Of a stretch of 64,000 bases of DNA, positions 18,986-28,480 are shown in pieces. The notes below the pieces were generated by a model, which worked only from the letters and a program-made list of their open reading frames with translations, searched no databases and had not been told where the DNA came from. The position numbers were made by a program, and so were the translations under genes. Source of the DNA: Magnetospirillum fulvum (lineage in GTDB: Bacteria > Pseudomonadota > Alphaproteobacteria > Rhodospirillales > Magnetospirillaceae); the NCBI RefSeq assembly GCF_900108475.1, contig NZ_FNWO01000013.1, positions 45,230 to 109,229 of the forward strand. The letters are read 5' to 3'. Positions within the stretch are counted from its first letter, which is position 1. Every line of letters starts with the position of its first letter.

Positions 18986-19981
18986 TTAATCCACTTCGAA
19001 GGCGTCGAACGGCGCCCCGGCGCTGGCCTCGGTAAAGCCGAACAGCTCGAACCCGGTCTTGAAATGGGTGGGAAGCGGGGCGATCACCTCCAGCCGCTTG
19101 CCGGTGCGGGGATGGGGCAGCCGTAGGGCGCGGGCGTGGAGGTGCAGCTTGCGCGACAGGCCAAAGCCCTCGATCATCGCGTCCTTGCCGCCATATTTGC
19201 CGTCGCCCAGGATCGGCGTGCCGAGCAGCAGGCAATGCGCCCGCAATTGGTGGGTCCGGCCGGTGCGCGGTTCCATCTCCAGCCATGCGGCCCGTTTCAG
19301 CGCCGAATCGACGATCCGGTAATAGGTGATGGCGTGGCGGCCGTCTTCCTCATCGACGCCCATCTTCTCGATGCCCTTGCCGCCCAGCTTCGACAGCGGC
19401 GCGTCGATCCGACCCTGGCGCAGCTTGGGCACGCCCGCGACCAGCGCCCAATAACATTTCTGAGCCGAGCGGCTTTTGAACAGAGCGGCCAGCTTGGCGG
19501 TGGCTCCGGCCGAGCGGCCGAGCAGCAGCACCCCCGACGTATCCTTGTCGAGACGATGGACCAGACGGGGCCGGTCCGGCGCGTCGAAGCGCAGCACGTC
19601 CAGCATCGCGTCGAGATGGTTGTCGGCCATGCCGGTGCCGCCCTGGACCGCCAGCCCCGGCGGCTTGTTCAAGACGATCACGTCGTCGTCGAGATACAGC
19701 ACCGCATCCTGCAAGGCGCGGGCGGTGCGCTCATCGACCGCCGGACGCGGGGCCTGGATTACCGGAGCCGGTCCGGTCGGCAGCGGAGGCACCCGCACCG
19801 CCTGACCGGCACTCAGGCGCTGGCTGGCCTTGACCCGGCCGCCATCAACCCGCACCTGCCCGGTGCGCAGCCATTTTTCCAGCAGCCCGTGGCTGACGGT
19901 GGGGAAATGGCGTTTGAACCAACGATCGACGCGGATATCCGCGTCGTCGGGTGAAACCGTGAGAATGCTAACGTCGCTCAT
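18986..19981 (-). CDS. rluC: 23S rRNA pseudouridine synthase RluC
   Basis: RluA-family pseudouridine synthase. Start at the ATG at 19981 (MSDVSILTVSPDDADIRVDRW). 331 residues: N-terminal S4 RNA-binding domain (about 15-75, RVDRWFKRHFPTVSHGLLEKW), the catalytic motif HRLDKDTSGVLLLGR with the essential Asp, and YWALVAG and RTHQLRAHC. Fits RluC best (modifies positions 955, 2504 and 2580 of 23S rRNA in E. coli); RluD is the alternative. Confidence 0.9.
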   Translation of the reverse strand: MSDVSILTVSPDDADIRVDRWFKRHFPTVSHGLLEKWLRTGQVRVDGGRVKASQRLSAGQAVRVPPLPTGPAPVIQAPRPAVDERTARALQDAVLYLDDDVIVLNKPPGLAVQGGTGMADNHLDAMLDVLRFDAPDRPRLVHRLDKDTSGVLLLGRSAGATAKLAALFKSRSAQKCYWALVAGVPKLRQGRIDAPLSKLGGKGIEKMGVDEEDGRHAITYYRIVDSALKRAAWLEMEPRTGRTHQLRAHCLLLGTPILGDGKYGGKDAMIEGFGLSRKLHLHARALRLPHPRTGKRLEVIAPLPTHFKTGFELFGFTEASAGAPFDAFEVD

Positions 19982-20166
19982 GGCTGGAGCTATATCAGGC
20001 GGCGGCGGCAACGCCAAGGAATCGCCGCCGCCGTTTCCGGGCCAGCCATTGATTTTCCAGCTAACCGGAAACATATGCAGAGCGCACAATAAGGTTTCCG
20101 CTTGATCCCCCGTCGAGCAAGCCCCACCCAAAACCCACCCAACGATACGACGGAAGGTTCTTTCCG

Positions 20167-22329
20167 ATGCGCGACAATGGCCCGGTGACGAATCGAGAGA
20201 TCGAGTTGGACGAGAACGTGCTTCTCGTCTCCAAAACCGATCCCGGCGGTCGGATCACCTTCGTCAACAAGGCCTTCGCCGATATCAGCGGCTTTACCGA
20301 AGACGAATTGATCGGCTCGCCCCACAATCTGGTGCGCCACCCCCACATGCCGAAGGAAGCCTTCGCCGACATGTGGACGACGATCAAGGGCGGGCGTCCA
20401 TGGGAGAGCTTCGTCAAGAACCGGACCAAGAGCGGCGATTTCTATTGGGTCCGCGCCAACGTCACCCCGATCGTCGAAAAGGGTCAGATCGCGGGCTTCA
20501 TCTCGATCCGTTCGAAGCCGTCGCGTCAGCAGATCGCCCAAGCCGAACGCGCTTACGAACTGTTCCGCCAGGGCCGCGCCGCCGGACTGGCGATCGAGGA
20601 CGGGCGGGTGGTGTCGCGCCGTCTGGCCGGTCGGATCGACCGTCTGCGCCACAGCATCGCCGGACGCCTGGGCGCAGGGCTGGGATTGCTGGGGCTGCTA
20701 ATGCTGCTGATCGGGAGCGTCGGCATCCTGGGCATGCGGAGCAACCAATTCGATCTCGGGAAAATCTATCACGGCAGCACCGAATCCGCGATCGACCTGG
20801 CCGACGTCTCCAACCAGTTGCAAGACAGCCATGTCCAATTGACCCTGGCGACGATCGAGATGTTGAGCGGCCGCCCCGACGCCCCGGTCGGGGTCCGTCT
20901 GGCCCGCATTCAAGCCAATATCGAGAACACCACCCGTCGCCTCAACCACATCGCCGCCAACCCGCTGTCGTCGCCCGAGGAAAAGCGTTTGTTCGCCAAA
21001 TTCCTCGAGGCGCGCGAGGATCTGCGGCGCGAGGCGGTCACCCCCGCTTTGGATCTGGCCACCAAGGGCGACAGCGCCGCCCTGGCCCAGGTGATGATCT
21101 CGAGTCTGGTGCCCCGCTTCAACCACACCCGCGACATCCTGACCGAACTGATTGATCTTCAGAAGAGCAGCGCCGCCACCGCCTATGCCGATTCCGACCA
21201 ACGCTCGGATCGGCTCGATCTGGCGCTCGTGCTGGCGATGGGTCTTTCGATCATCCTGTCCGTCGTGCTTGGGACTTGGCTGGTCCGCACCGTGCGGCGA
21301 CCGATGAGCGAAATGGAACGCCATTTCGACGCCATCGCCGGGGGCAATCTTACCCACGATATCCCTCCGGCCAGCGTCGAGGAATTCAACCAGTTAAGCT
21401 CGCTGCTGCGGGCGTTGAAAGCGAAGCTGGGCTACAATTTGCTGGAAAAGGCCGAGTTGGATCGCCAATCCGAGGAAAGCCGCCGCGCCGAATTGAACCG
21501 CGTCGCCGGATCGCTGGAAGATCGGGTCAAGGGCGTCGTCGATCTGATCGAAATCTCGTCGGGCTCGCTGCTGGGCAACGCGCAGACCCTGTCGCACAAT
21601 GCCGAACAGACGATGGTCCAATCCGAAACCGTCACCGTGATGACCGGGCAAGTCACCTCGAACGTCCAGGCGGTCTCGGCCGCGACCCACGAATTGTCCA
21701 GTTCGGTGGGCGAGATTTCCCGTCAGGTCTCCCACGCCGCCACGATCGCGGGCGACGCCGTCCGTCAGGCGGGCGAGACCGACCGGATGGTGCTGGGTCT
21801 GGCCGACGCCGCCCAGAAAATCGGCGAGGTGGTCAAGCTGATCAACGATATTGCGGCCCAGACCAACCTGCTGGCGCTGAACGCCACCATCGAGGCGGCC
21901 AGGGCCGGTGACGCTGGCAAGGGCTTTGCCGTCGTTGCCAACGAAGTCAAGCACCTCGCCAACCAAACCGCGCGCGCGACCGAGGATATCGGGCTTCAGG
22001 TCACCGCGATCCAGAACGAGACCAACGCGGCGGTGTCGGCGATCCGCTCGATCTCGGGCACGATCGAGACGATCAGCGAACTGACCTCGGCGATTGCCGC
22101 CGCTGTCGAGGAACAAGGGGCCGCCACCAGCGAAATCGCCCGCTCGGTCCAGCAGGCCGCCCAGGGCACTGCCGCCGCCGCCGAGAATGTCGAGCATGTC
22201 GCCGCCGCCGCCGAGGAAACCAAGCTGATGTCCGATCAGGTGTTCGGAGCCGCCACCGGGCTGCAACAGGCCTCGGACCAGCTTGCCCGCGAGGTCGCCG
22301 GTTTCATCTCGGACATCCGTTCGGCCTAA
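20167..22329 (+). CDS. Methyl-accepting chemotaxis protein with N-terminal PAS domain
   Basis: 720-residue chemoreceptor. Residues about 15-118 form an Aer-like PAS domain ([42 protein letters not shown]), so it may sense redox through a flavin. A transmembrane helix (168-190) leads to a predicted periplasmic four-helix domain, then a second helix (about 351-373) and a HAMP domain. The signalling domain carries the hairpin tip ([34 protein letters not shown]). A cytoplasmic PAS in front of a periplasmic sensor suggests two inputs. Confidence 0.93.
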   Translation: MRDNGPVTNREIELDENVLLVSKTDPGGRITFVNKAFADISGFTEDELIGSPHNLVRHPHMPKEAFADMWTTIKGGRPWESFVKNRTKSGDFYWVRANVTPIVEKGQIAGFISIRSKPSRQQIAQAERAYELFRQGRAAGLAIEDGRVVSRRLAGRIDRLRHSIAGRLGAGLGLLGLLMLLIGSVGILGMRSNQFDLGKIYHGSTESAIDLADVSNQLQDSHVQLTLATIEMLSGRPDAPVGVRLARIQANIENTTRRLNHIAANPLSSPEEKRLFAKFLEAREDLRREAVTPALDLATKGDSAALAQVMISSLVPRFNHTRDILTELIDLQKSSAATAYADSDQRSDRLDLALVLAMGLSIILSVVLGTWLVRTVRRPMSEMERHFDAIAGGNLTHDIPPASVEEFNQLSSLLRALKAKLGYNLLEKAELDRQSEESRRAELNRVAGSLEDRVKGVVDLIEISSGSLLGNAQTLSHNAEQTMVQSETVTVMTGQVTSNVQAVSAATHELSSSVGEISRQVSHAATIAGDAVRQAGETDRMVLGLADAAQKIGEVVKLINDIAAQTNLLALNATIEAARAGDAGKGFAVVANEVKHLANQTARATEDIGLQVTAIQNETNAAVSAIRSISGTIETISELTSAIAAAVEEQGAATSEIARSVQQAAQGTAAAAENVEHVAAAAEETKLMSDQVFGAATGLQQASDQLAREVAGFISDIRSA

Positions 22330-23264
22330 CCTGGGGGCAGGCGAGCCAGACTGTCGCGCAGCACGTCAAGCTGGGCTTCGACCGAAGCCGCCTGTTCGCC
22401 CAATCCCAGGGCGGACAGGATCGCCGCCAGACTTTCCAGGGTCAGCACCAGCGACGGCACCGCCGCCAGCGGATTGTCCGGCACCAGGGTATGGAGCAGA
22501 TCGACCGATTCCAGCGCCGAATCCAAACCGTCTCCAGACCGGCCGACACGGTGCAGACACCCGGCAAGAGTGCCGAGCGACTGGGCCAGCAACAGGCGGA
22601 AGCCGCCGGGCTCCGTCCGCGACAGCAGGCGGGCCAGTCCCACCGCCTCTTCGGCCAGGACCAGGGCCATCGCCGCCTCGTCGCGGATGGCCGCCGCGTT
22701 GGAAGCCTGAACCAGGGTCAGGGCCAGGATCTGCACCGCCGGAGCGGGCGGGGCTTCGCCGAACAAATCGAGGGTCAACCGGCGCATCCGCACCGCCAGA
22801 TCCCACAATCCGACCTCGGAAAAGGCCAGCGACGCGCGGTGCAGCGCCTCGATCATCGGGCCGAGATAGGGCTGTCCGGCCTCTCCGCCCTGACGGAAGA
22901 TAGCGGTGGCCTCGGCCAGACCCTCCGCCGCCAGGACCGCGTCGCCCTGACGCAGGCGCCCCCCGGCCCGGTTGATCTGGGCCGACACCAGGACATAGCG
23001 GGCGGAGTCGGGCGACAGCTCCATCGCCCGAGCCGCGGCCTCGACCGCTTCGTCGGAGACGCCCAGCGCCTCTTCGACCCGGTCGAGCGCATAAAGCCGC
23101 CCGGCCAGATCGTTCAGCACCGAAGCAAGCGCCTTGGGCGCGGCGGTCGGATCGGCGCGGCAGGTGGCGACGGCGTTCCGCAGAAACTCGATATCCGCCT
23201 CGGCGGATTCGTCGGGAGAAGAGACCACCGGACAGGCTCCTTGAATTTCGGGCGATGTCAGCAA
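22326..23264 (-). CDS. Hypothetical helical-repeat (TPR-like) protein
   Basis: 312 residues without signal peptide or membrane segment, almost entirely paired amphipathic helices ([50 protein letters not shown]) that resemble degenerate TPR units. Not a recognised family. The stop overlaps the chemoreceptor stop in convergent orientation, and the start overlaps eipB by 7 bp, so it is probably co-transcribed with eipB. Function unknown; a protein-protein scaffold by fold. Confidence 0.75.
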   Translation of the reverse strand: MLTSPEIQGACPVVSSPDESAEADIEFLRNAVATCRADPTAAPKALASVLNDLAGRLYALDRVEEALGVSDEAVEAAARAMELSPDSARYVLVSAQINRAGGRLRQGDAVLAAEGLAEATAIFRQGGEAGQPYLGPMIEALHRASLAFSEVGLWDLAVRMRRLTLDLFGEAPPAPAVQILALTLVQASNAAAIRDEAAMALVLAEEAVGLARLLSRTEPGGFRLLLAQSLGTLAGCLHRVGRSGDGLDSALESVDLLHTLVPDNPLAAVPSLVLTLESLAAILSALGLGEQAASVEAQLDVLRDSLARLPPG

Positions 23265-24076
23265 TGCGGGCGCGGTAGCGGCTCGATCGATTCCAGTTGG
23301 CCGCGCAGGCTGAAGGTCCGGAAGATCTGTTCGATATCCTGGGCCACCCCGTTGGCGTGATAGGTCAGCGACATTTCGAATTCCGGCAAGGGATCGGTGC
23401 TGCCAGCGGGGAAGAACGCCATCCGCATCGGCCAGGCCGGGCTATTCAGCAACGGACTGGACAAGGTTGCCGGTTGGGCCGCAGGCGCGGCCACCACCCG
23501 TCCGATCCGGGCGCTGGTTTCAAACGGCCCCTCGTTGCCCTGACCGTCGAACAGCGGCCGGGTCAGCGACATCCCGCCCCGCTCGGCCAAGGCCAGCAGG
23601 TTCAACGTATGGGCGGTGGGAAACAAGGTGCCTTTGGGCAGCCGGACGACATGGGGTTCGGGCCGGGTGAAGCGGGCGATTCCGCCCTGGCCACGCCCGT
23701 TCAGCTTGGCGGTGCCCTCGATCTCCTCGACGATCTGGCCGTCGCGGACCTGCCGGACTCGGAAGCGATAGCGCAGCCCATCCTTCGACTCCCATCCCAG
23801 GAAGTCGGTGGCGGTTTCGACCTGCCCACCCTCGGAATAGGAATAGGTGATCGCCAGCCTGAATTCGGTCAGCCAGCCATCGCAGGTATTGTTGAACTGA
23901 TAGGTCCAGATCCCCCCGGCATTGGCCATCCCGCTGCCAGAGCGAGCGGTCGACAATCCCATCCGATAGGTGGCGCGGTGCGATTCCAATTCGGCCGGAA
24001 ACGCCTGCGCCAACGAGGCAAACGGCACCACCCCGGCGACCATACCCGCCAAGACCCATCCACGATACCGTCTCAT
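23258..24076 (-). CDS. eipB: Cell envelope integrity protein EipB family (DUF1849)
   Basis: Periplasmic beta-spiral protein of alphaproteobacteria needed for envelope integrity in Brucella. 272 residues: signal peptide (cleavage near LAQAF), FPAELESHRATYRMGLSTARSGSG typical of the N-terminal strand region, and two Cys residues, C65 (NNTCDGW) and the C-terminal C272 (PRPHC). They match the C69-C278 disulfide described for Brucella EipB. The conserved spacing makes the assignment good. Followed by an overlapping helical-repeat gene. Confidence 0.85.
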   Translation of the reverse strand: MRRYRGWVLAGMVAGVVPFASLAQAFPAELESHRATYRMGLSTARSGSGMANAGGIWTYQFNNTCDGWLTEFRLAITYSYSEGGQVETATDFLGWESKDGLRYRFRVRQVRDGQIVEEIEGTAKLNGRGQGGIARFTRPEPHVVRLPKGTLFPTAHTLNLLALAERGGMSLTRPLFDGQGNEGPFETSARIGRVVAAPAAQPATLSSPLLNSPAWPMRMAFFPAGSTDPLPEFEMSLTYHANGVAQDIEQIFRTFSLRGQLESIEPLPRPHC

Positions 24077-24147
24077 CCGTCCCTCCGGGGGGAAAACAGA
24101 CTTCAGTATACACGGCCCACCTCCGGGGGCCAGAAGGTCGCTCCGTC

Positions 24148-24188
24148 ATTGCGCGCAATCCTGCCGAGTGTGGCAGAATTGCGCGATT
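24148..24188. other. Intergenic stem-loop between the diheme cytochrome gene and eipB
   Basis: CTGCC and GGCAG flank a six-base loop, and the surrounding ATTGCGCGCAAT and AATTGCGCGAT arms extend the pairing with mismatches. There is no T-tract, so it may be an inefficient terminator or an mRNA-stability hairpin for the minus-strand cytochrome transcript. Confidence 0.35.
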
Positions 24189-24194
24189 GCCCGA

Positions 24195-24656
24195 TTAATC
24201 CTCTTCGTAATCACCGCGCTCGGCCCGTTTATGGCAGGCCGGGCAGTTGGATTTCGTCTTCACTTCGGCCCGTGCCCACTCCCGCGCCGGGAAATCGTGC
24301 TTGCGCAGGAAGGCCGGATTCTCGGTGATCCGCTGCGGCGTTCCGCCCGGCGCAACCCAGCGCAGGAAGCGGTCGGCGACCTTGCCGCCGACGCGGTCGG
24401 CAGCGCCCTCTTCCAGCACCCGGCGGATATGGGCGACCTTGTCGGGGGCCATCGCGGCGGATTCGCCGAAATGGTTGTCCAGACTGTCCATCATCCGCGC
24501 CCACGACCGGGCGGGGAGAAAATCGGGCTGAAACGCCATATGGCACTCGCCGCACGCTTTCAGGGTCACCGGGTCGGTCAAGGGCGCGACTCGGTCGGCC
24601 CAGGCCGGGGCAGTCAGCGACAGCAATAATCCGGCCCCCATCGCAATCGATCTCAT
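24195..24656 (-). CDS. Diheme cytochrome c (DHC family)
   Basis: Small periplasmic diheme cytochrome. 153 residues with a signal peptide (about 1-20) and two CXXCH haem sites, CGECH (35-39) and CPACH (138-142), at the ends of a helical domain (FLPARSWARMMDSLDNHFGE). Matches the DHC proteins that donate electrons to SHP oxygen-binding cytochromes. It lies 12 bp after the cytochrome b-SHP fusion, the classical partner set. Confidence 0.88.
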   Translation of the reverse strand: MRSIAMGAGLLLSLTAPAWADRVAPLTDPVTLKACGECHMAFQPDFLPARSWARMMDSLDNHFGESAAMAPDKVAHIRRVLEEGAADRVGGKVADRFLRWVAPGGTPQRITENPAFLRKHDFPAREWARAEVKTKSNCPACHKRAERGDYEED

Positions 24657-24668
24657 CGGAGCAAATCC

Positions 24669-25529
24669 TTATTTCGAGGACAGAAAGGCGATGAAGTCGC
24701 CCCGGTCGCGGGCCGAGCACTCGCGGCCCAGCACCGTCTTGCAATCGCGGTTGAAGCGTTCCTCGACCTTCTCGGCATCGGTAAAGCGCTTCGGATTGGC
24801 CGACACCGCCGCCGGAGCGATCTCGCGCCCGGTCTTGGCGTGACGGCCGGGCTGGGTCGGGTCGTCGGTGTGGCAGGTGGCGCAGGAGGGATAATCGGCG
24901 TTGACGGTGTTGCGGGCGCGGTAGATCGATTCGCCCCGCGCCGCCGAAAAGCCGCCAAAGCCGGGATCGGCCGCCTTTGCCGCCTTGGCGTATCCGGCCA
25001 GGATCGCATCGCGGGCCGGATCGGCCGCCTGGGCCGGGACGGCCAGGACCAATCCCGCCAGCAGCAACATCGGCACGGCCGAGACGCGGGCGGCTCCGAT
25101 CACCTTGTCGCGCAGCCGCTTGCCCTGGAACACCCAGGCGACCAGCGCGGCATGGGCCGGGATCAGCCACAGGGCGGCATTGGACAGACCTTCGTGCACA
25201 TCCTCGAACGCGCTTTTGCCATCGGCGATCACGCCGCTCAGCGCGGCAACTCCCACCATCGTCATCAGAACTCCCCCCATCCAGATCATCAGACGCGACC
25301 GACCCGGCCGCGTCAGCGCCAGCGGCCCCTGCCGTGTTCCGACCGTCGCCAGTCCCAGCCGCAACGCCACCGCGATCAGCACCCAGTACCCGGCGAAGAC
25401 ATGCATCCGGTAGGTGTCCTCGTCGGCGGTCAGCCAGGCGACCAGAAAGCCCCCGGCCAGCGCGGCGTGCCACAGCCTGAGCGCGGGCAGTTCCCAGCGG
25501 CCGGGAACGGCGCGGGCCGCGCCGCTCAT
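24669..25529 (-). CDS. Fused cytochrome b561-type / SHP (DUF1924) cytochrome c protein
   Basis: 286 residues. The first ~150 are a four-helix cytochrome b561-like domain with candidate haem ligands H21, H43, H112 and H126. A further hydrophobic stretch (154-168) ending AVPAQAAD looks like an SHP signal peptide retained as a fifth membrane anchor, and leads into a DUF1924/SHP domain with a single CATCH haem motif (216-220). In Rhodobacter, cytochrome b, SHP and the diheme cytochrome are separate genes; here b and SHP are one frame. A separate internal start at Met154 cannot be excluded. SHP binds O2/NO; physiological role unknown. Confidence 0.82.
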   Translation of the reverse strand: MSGAARAVPGRWELPALRLWHAALAGGFLVAWLTADEDTYRMHVFAGYWVLIAVALRLGLATVGTRQGPLALTRPGRSRLMIWMGGVLMTMVGVAALSGVIADGKSAFEDVHEGLSNAALWLIPAHAALVAWVFQGKRLRDKVIGAARVSAVPMLLLAGLVLAVPAQAADPARDAILAGYAKAAKAADPGFGGFSAARGESIYRARNTVNADYPSCATCHTDDPTQPGRHAKTGREIAPAAVSANPKRFTDAEKVEERFNRDCKTVLGRECSARDRGDFIAFLSSK

Positions 25530-25807
25530 CTCCGTCCGTCCCGATCGCCCGAATCACGGCGATCGTGGTGGCGCGAGCGGCGGTCGTCATCGTCATCGTC
25601 ATCGTGATGCGAGCGACGGGACTTGGTCTGATCAGAGGCCCGGCTGGCGCGGTCGGCCGGAAGATAGCCGTTGTCGGCCGGAGCCGCCGGGCGGACGATC
25701 GGGGTAGCGTCGGAGGGCGTGGTCTGGGCCGAAGCGGAATAAACCGTCGCAGCGGTGGCGACAATCGCCGCGGCACCCAATCCCTGAAGAATCATTTTGC
25801 CAAGCAT
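25526..25807 (-). CDS. Small exported His/Asp/Arg-rich protein
   Basis: 93 residues: signal peptide (about 1-27, ending SASAQ), a Pro/Ala linker and a tail very rich in Asp, His and Arg (RRSHHDDDDDDDRRSRHH). The tail suggests metal or haem binding. Not a known family. Stop overlaps the start of the cytochrome fusion gene by 4 bp, so it is the first gene of the cytochrome operon, divergent from the PepSY/two-component genes. Confidence 0.7.
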   Translation of the reverse strand: MLGKMILQGLGAAAIVATAATVYSASAQTTPSDATPIVRPAAPADNGYLPADRASRASDQTKSRRSHHDDDDDDDRRSRHHDRRDSGDRDGRR

Positions 25808-25922
25808 TGCGGTTCTCCTTGTCCGCGGAATGAACTGGAGAGACCATAGGCCGCGACGGCTGAACCATCGGTGACGGACCGGTTCATCCCCGGTTCATCG
25901 CAAAGAGCTTAAGGGTTGGCCC

Positions 25923-26249
25923 ATGAAAGCAATGCTTGCCCTTTTGCTGACGTTTCTTTTCCTGAGCGCCATTCCGGCCCGCGCCGACGATTACGGTCGC
26001 GGCCATGGCCATGACGACGAACACGAATGGGTGCGCCGTTCGGTCCTGGCGGGCGAGATCATGCCGCTGACCAAGATTCTCGACCGCGTCGAGCGCGATT
26101 TCGGCGGCGAACTGATCGAGACAGAGTTGGACGAGATGCACGGTCGCCCGGTCTACGAGATCAAGCTGATCGGCCGCGACGGCCGGATGCGCAAGCTGAT
26201 CTATGACGCCGCCGACGGCACCCTGCTGAAAAACAAGGAGCGGCGATGA
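25923..26249 (+). CDS. PepSY domain-containing periplasmic protein
   Basis: 108 residues: signal peptide (1-21, ends IPARA), a short His/Asp-rich stretch (GRGHGHDDEHEW), then one PepSY domain (about 42-105, LTKILDRVERDFGGELIETEL, VYEIKLIGRDGRMRKLIYDA). Overlaps the response-regulator start by 4 bp. PepSY proteins beside two-component systems and SHP/DHC cytochromes are common, which suggests it tunes the signal seen by the kinase. Confidence 0.88.
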   Translation: MKAMLALLLTFLFLSAIPARADDYGRGHGHDDEHEWVRRSVLAGEIMPLTKILDRVERDFGGELIETELDEMHGRPVYEIKLIGRDGRMRKLIYDAADGTLLKNKERR

Positions 26250-26917
26250 GAGTCCTGGTTGTCGAGGACGAACCGCAACTGACGCTGCGGCTGGAACAGG
26301 CGCTGGAAGCCGCCGGTCTGGTCGTCGATACCGCCTATGACGGCGAAGAGGGCTGGTTCCTCGGCGATACCGAGCCCTACGACGCCGCCGTGCTCGACCT
26401 CGGCCTGCCCAAGCTCGACGGTGTCAGCGTGCTGGGCCGCTGGCGCGCCGCCGGACGGACCCTGCCGGTGCTGGTGCTGACCGCCCGCAACCGCTGGGCC
26501 GAAAAGGCGGCGGCCTTCGCCGCCGGGGCCGACGATTACGTCACCAAGCCGTTCGAGATGGAAGAGGTGGTCGCCCGCATCCGCGCCCTGATCCGCCGCG
26601 CCGCCGGTCATGCCTCGCCCGAGATCGTCTGCGGGCCGCTCAGGCTCGACACAATGGGCGGACGGGTCAGCCTCGACGGCATGCCGGTTCCCCTCACCGC
26701 GCAGGAATTCCGCATCCTGTCCTACCTCGCCCATCACCAGGGAAGGGTGGTCGGGCGCACCGAATTGTCCGAACATGTCTACGACCGCGACGCCGACCCC
26801 GAATCCAACGTCCTCGATGTGCTGGTGGCCCGCATCCGGCGCAAATTGGGAATCGGACTGATCCACACCCTGCGCGGCCAGGGCTGGCGGCTGGAGCCCC
26901 CCTCCGATGCCGGATAA
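26246..26917 (+). CDS. OmpR/PhoB-family response regulator
   Basis: 223 residues. The receiver domain has acidic pocket E7-D8, phospho-acceptor D51 (AVLDLGLPKLDG), Thr in VLVLTARN and Lys in DDYVTKPFE. The C-terminal winged-helix DNA-binding domain is at about 125-220 (LTAQEFRILSYLAHH, VLVARIRRKLG, GQGWRLEPP). Same subgroup as QseB/PmrA. Between PepSY and kinase genes with overlaps, divergent from the cytochrome operon it probably controls. Confidence 0.93.
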   Translation: MRVLVVEDEPQLTLRLEQALEAAGLVVDTAYDGEEGWFLGDTEPYDAAVLDLGLPKLDGVSVLGRWRAAGRTLPVLVLTARNRWAEKAAAFAAGADDYVTKPFEMEEVVARIRALIRRAAGHASPEIVCGPLRLDTMGGRVSLDGMPVPLTAQEFRILSYLAHHQGRVVGRTELSEHVYDRDADPESNVLDVLVARIRRKLGIGLIHTLRGQGWRLEPPSDAG

Positions 26918-28262
26918 GACTGGCCCACGGTCGCTCCGCTCACGCCTGATTCTGGGCGCCGCGCTCTGGCTGGTGCTGGCGATGGCGCTGGGCGGCTGGG
27001 TGCTGGGCAATGCCTTTCGCACCGCCGTCGAAAACAGCTTCCACGAACGGCTGCGCGCCCATCTGCGCGCCTTGGCGGCGGTGGTCGAAATCGGCCCCAC
27101 CGGCACCATCGGGGTTGGCCGCCCGGTCGGCGAGCCCCGCTTCGACCAGCCCTATTCCGGCTGGTATTGGCAGGTTTCAGACGGCGAGACGGTGCGGGCG
27201 CGCTCGCGCTCGCTGTGGGATTTCGCCCTGCCGGTCTCGTCTTCCGTCGGCGAGGGCGCGGTGCTGTTTCGCCGCGACACCGGCCCGCGCGGCGAGGCGT
27301 TGGAAACCGCCGAGCGCGATCTGGTCCTGCCCGACAGCGATCATCTGCTTCACCTTGCCGTCTCGGCCAGTCGTCGCGACATCGACGGCGAGGTCCGCGA
27401 CTTCAACCTGCTGCTGACCCTGGCTTTGGGCGGTCTCGGTCTCGGACTGATTGCCGCCGTCGCCGTCCAGGTCGGCTATGGCCTGCGACCGCTCGGGCAA
27501 TTGGCCCTGGCGCTCGACCGCCTCCGCCAGCAGGGCGGGCGGCTGCACGGCGATTACCCGCGCGAAGTCGCCCCGCTGGTCGCGGCGATGAACGAGGTGC
27601 TCGACCACGACGAACGGATGATCGCGCGCGCCCGCACCCATGTCGGCAACCTTGCCCACGGGTTAAAGACCCCGCTGGCGGTGATCGAGGCCGAACTGGG
27701 CTCGCCTCGGCCCGACCGCGCCGTGCTGTCCGGTCAGATCGCCCGGGCCAACCGGCTGATCGACGTCCATCTGTCGAGGGCCCGCGCCGAGGCCGCCCCG
27801 TCGGGCAGTCTCGCCGCTCGCGTCGCCGTGGCCGAGGTCGCAGGCGAGATCAAGGCCGCCCTGGTGCGGATTCACGCCGGACGCACGCTTGTGATCGAGA
27901 TCGACTGCACCGCCGACGCGCAAGCGCCGCTCGCCCGCGACGATCTCGCCGAAATCCTCGGCAATCTGATGGACAATGCCTGCAAATGGGCCAAGAGCCG
28001 GGTCCGGGTCGCCGCCACCGCGACTGTGCTGATCGTCGAGGATGACGGGCGCGGCCTGTCGCCCGAGGAAACCGAGGTCGCGACGCAGCGCGGATCCCGA
28101 CTTGACGAATCGGCCCCCGGTTCGGGGCTGGGGCTGGCGATTGTCGCCGATCTGGCCGCGCTGTCCGGTCTGGATCTGACGTTCGGCCGGTCGGATTGGG
28201 GCGGTCTGAAGGTCACCCTCAGTTGGCAGAACCGCTTGGCCTCCCCCGCCGCGTCGGGGTGA
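26907..28262 (+). CDS. Sensor histidine kinase (QseC/PhoQ-like)
   Basis: 451 residues: two membrane helices (about 13-33 and 168-192) bracketing a periplasmic sensor domain, a HAMP-like linker, the phospho-acceptor H251 in GNLAHGLKTPLAVIEAEL, then the N box (LGNLMDNACKWAKSR), G1 (VEDDGRGLS) and G2 (GSGLGLAIVADL). Cognate of the response regulator it overlaps by 11 bp. The signal is unknown; haem or redox is a guess from the neighbouring cytochromes. Confidence 0.92.
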   Translation: MPDKTGPRSLRSRLILGAALWLVLAMALGGWVLGNAFRTAVENSFHERLRAHLRALAAVVEIGPTGTIGVGRPVGEPRFDQPYSGWYWQVSDGETVRARSRSLWDFALPVSSSVGEGAVLFRRDTGPRGEALETAERDLVLPDSDHLLHLAVSASRRDIDGEVRDFNLLLTLALGGLGLGLIAAVAVQVGYGLRPLGQLALALDRLRQQGGRLHGDYPREVAPLVAAMNEVLDHDERMIARARTHVGNLAHGLKTPLAVIEAELGSPRPDRAVLSGQIARANRLIDVHLSRARAEAAPSGSLAARVAVAEVAGEIKAALVRIHAGRTLVIEIDCTADAQAPLARDDLAEILGNLMDNACKWAKSRVRVAATATVLIVEDDGRGLSPEETEVATQRGSRLDESAPGSGLGLAIVADLAALSGLDLTFGRSDWGGLKVTLSWQNRLASPAASG

Positions 28263-28289
28263 TCGCCACCAAGCGATAGGAGACAGGGG

Positions 28290-28319
28290 TGATGGCCGGG
28301 TCAAGCCCGGCCAAGACGG
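28290..28319 (-). repeat. REP-like palindrome
   Basis: On the minus strand CGTCTTGGCCGGGCTTGA followed by CCCGGCC: a CCGGGCTTGACCCGG palindrome with a CGTC head. Same family as the pair at 37351-37411. Confidence 0.6.
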
Positions 28320-28339
28320 CTAACGATTTCATTGGGCGC

Positions 28340-28431
28340 GCCGCACTGGCGGCTGGTCATGTGGCTTTGGCCTCATGACCCGGTCCCCTCCGGCACGACC
28401 GCCCTTCCCCAGGGCGTCGCGCCGGAACGGA
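28340..28431 (+). repeat. 92-bp direct repeat, copy 1
   Basis: Starts GCCGCACTGGCGGCTGG and ends GCCGGAACGGA. Matches 28481-28572 at 91 of 92 positions; the two copies are 49 bp apart. Confidence 0.85.
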
Positions 28432-28480
28432 GTCATTCATATTCCCTTGCCGGGCGCGGGCATCCGCCCGCTTGGCCGCC

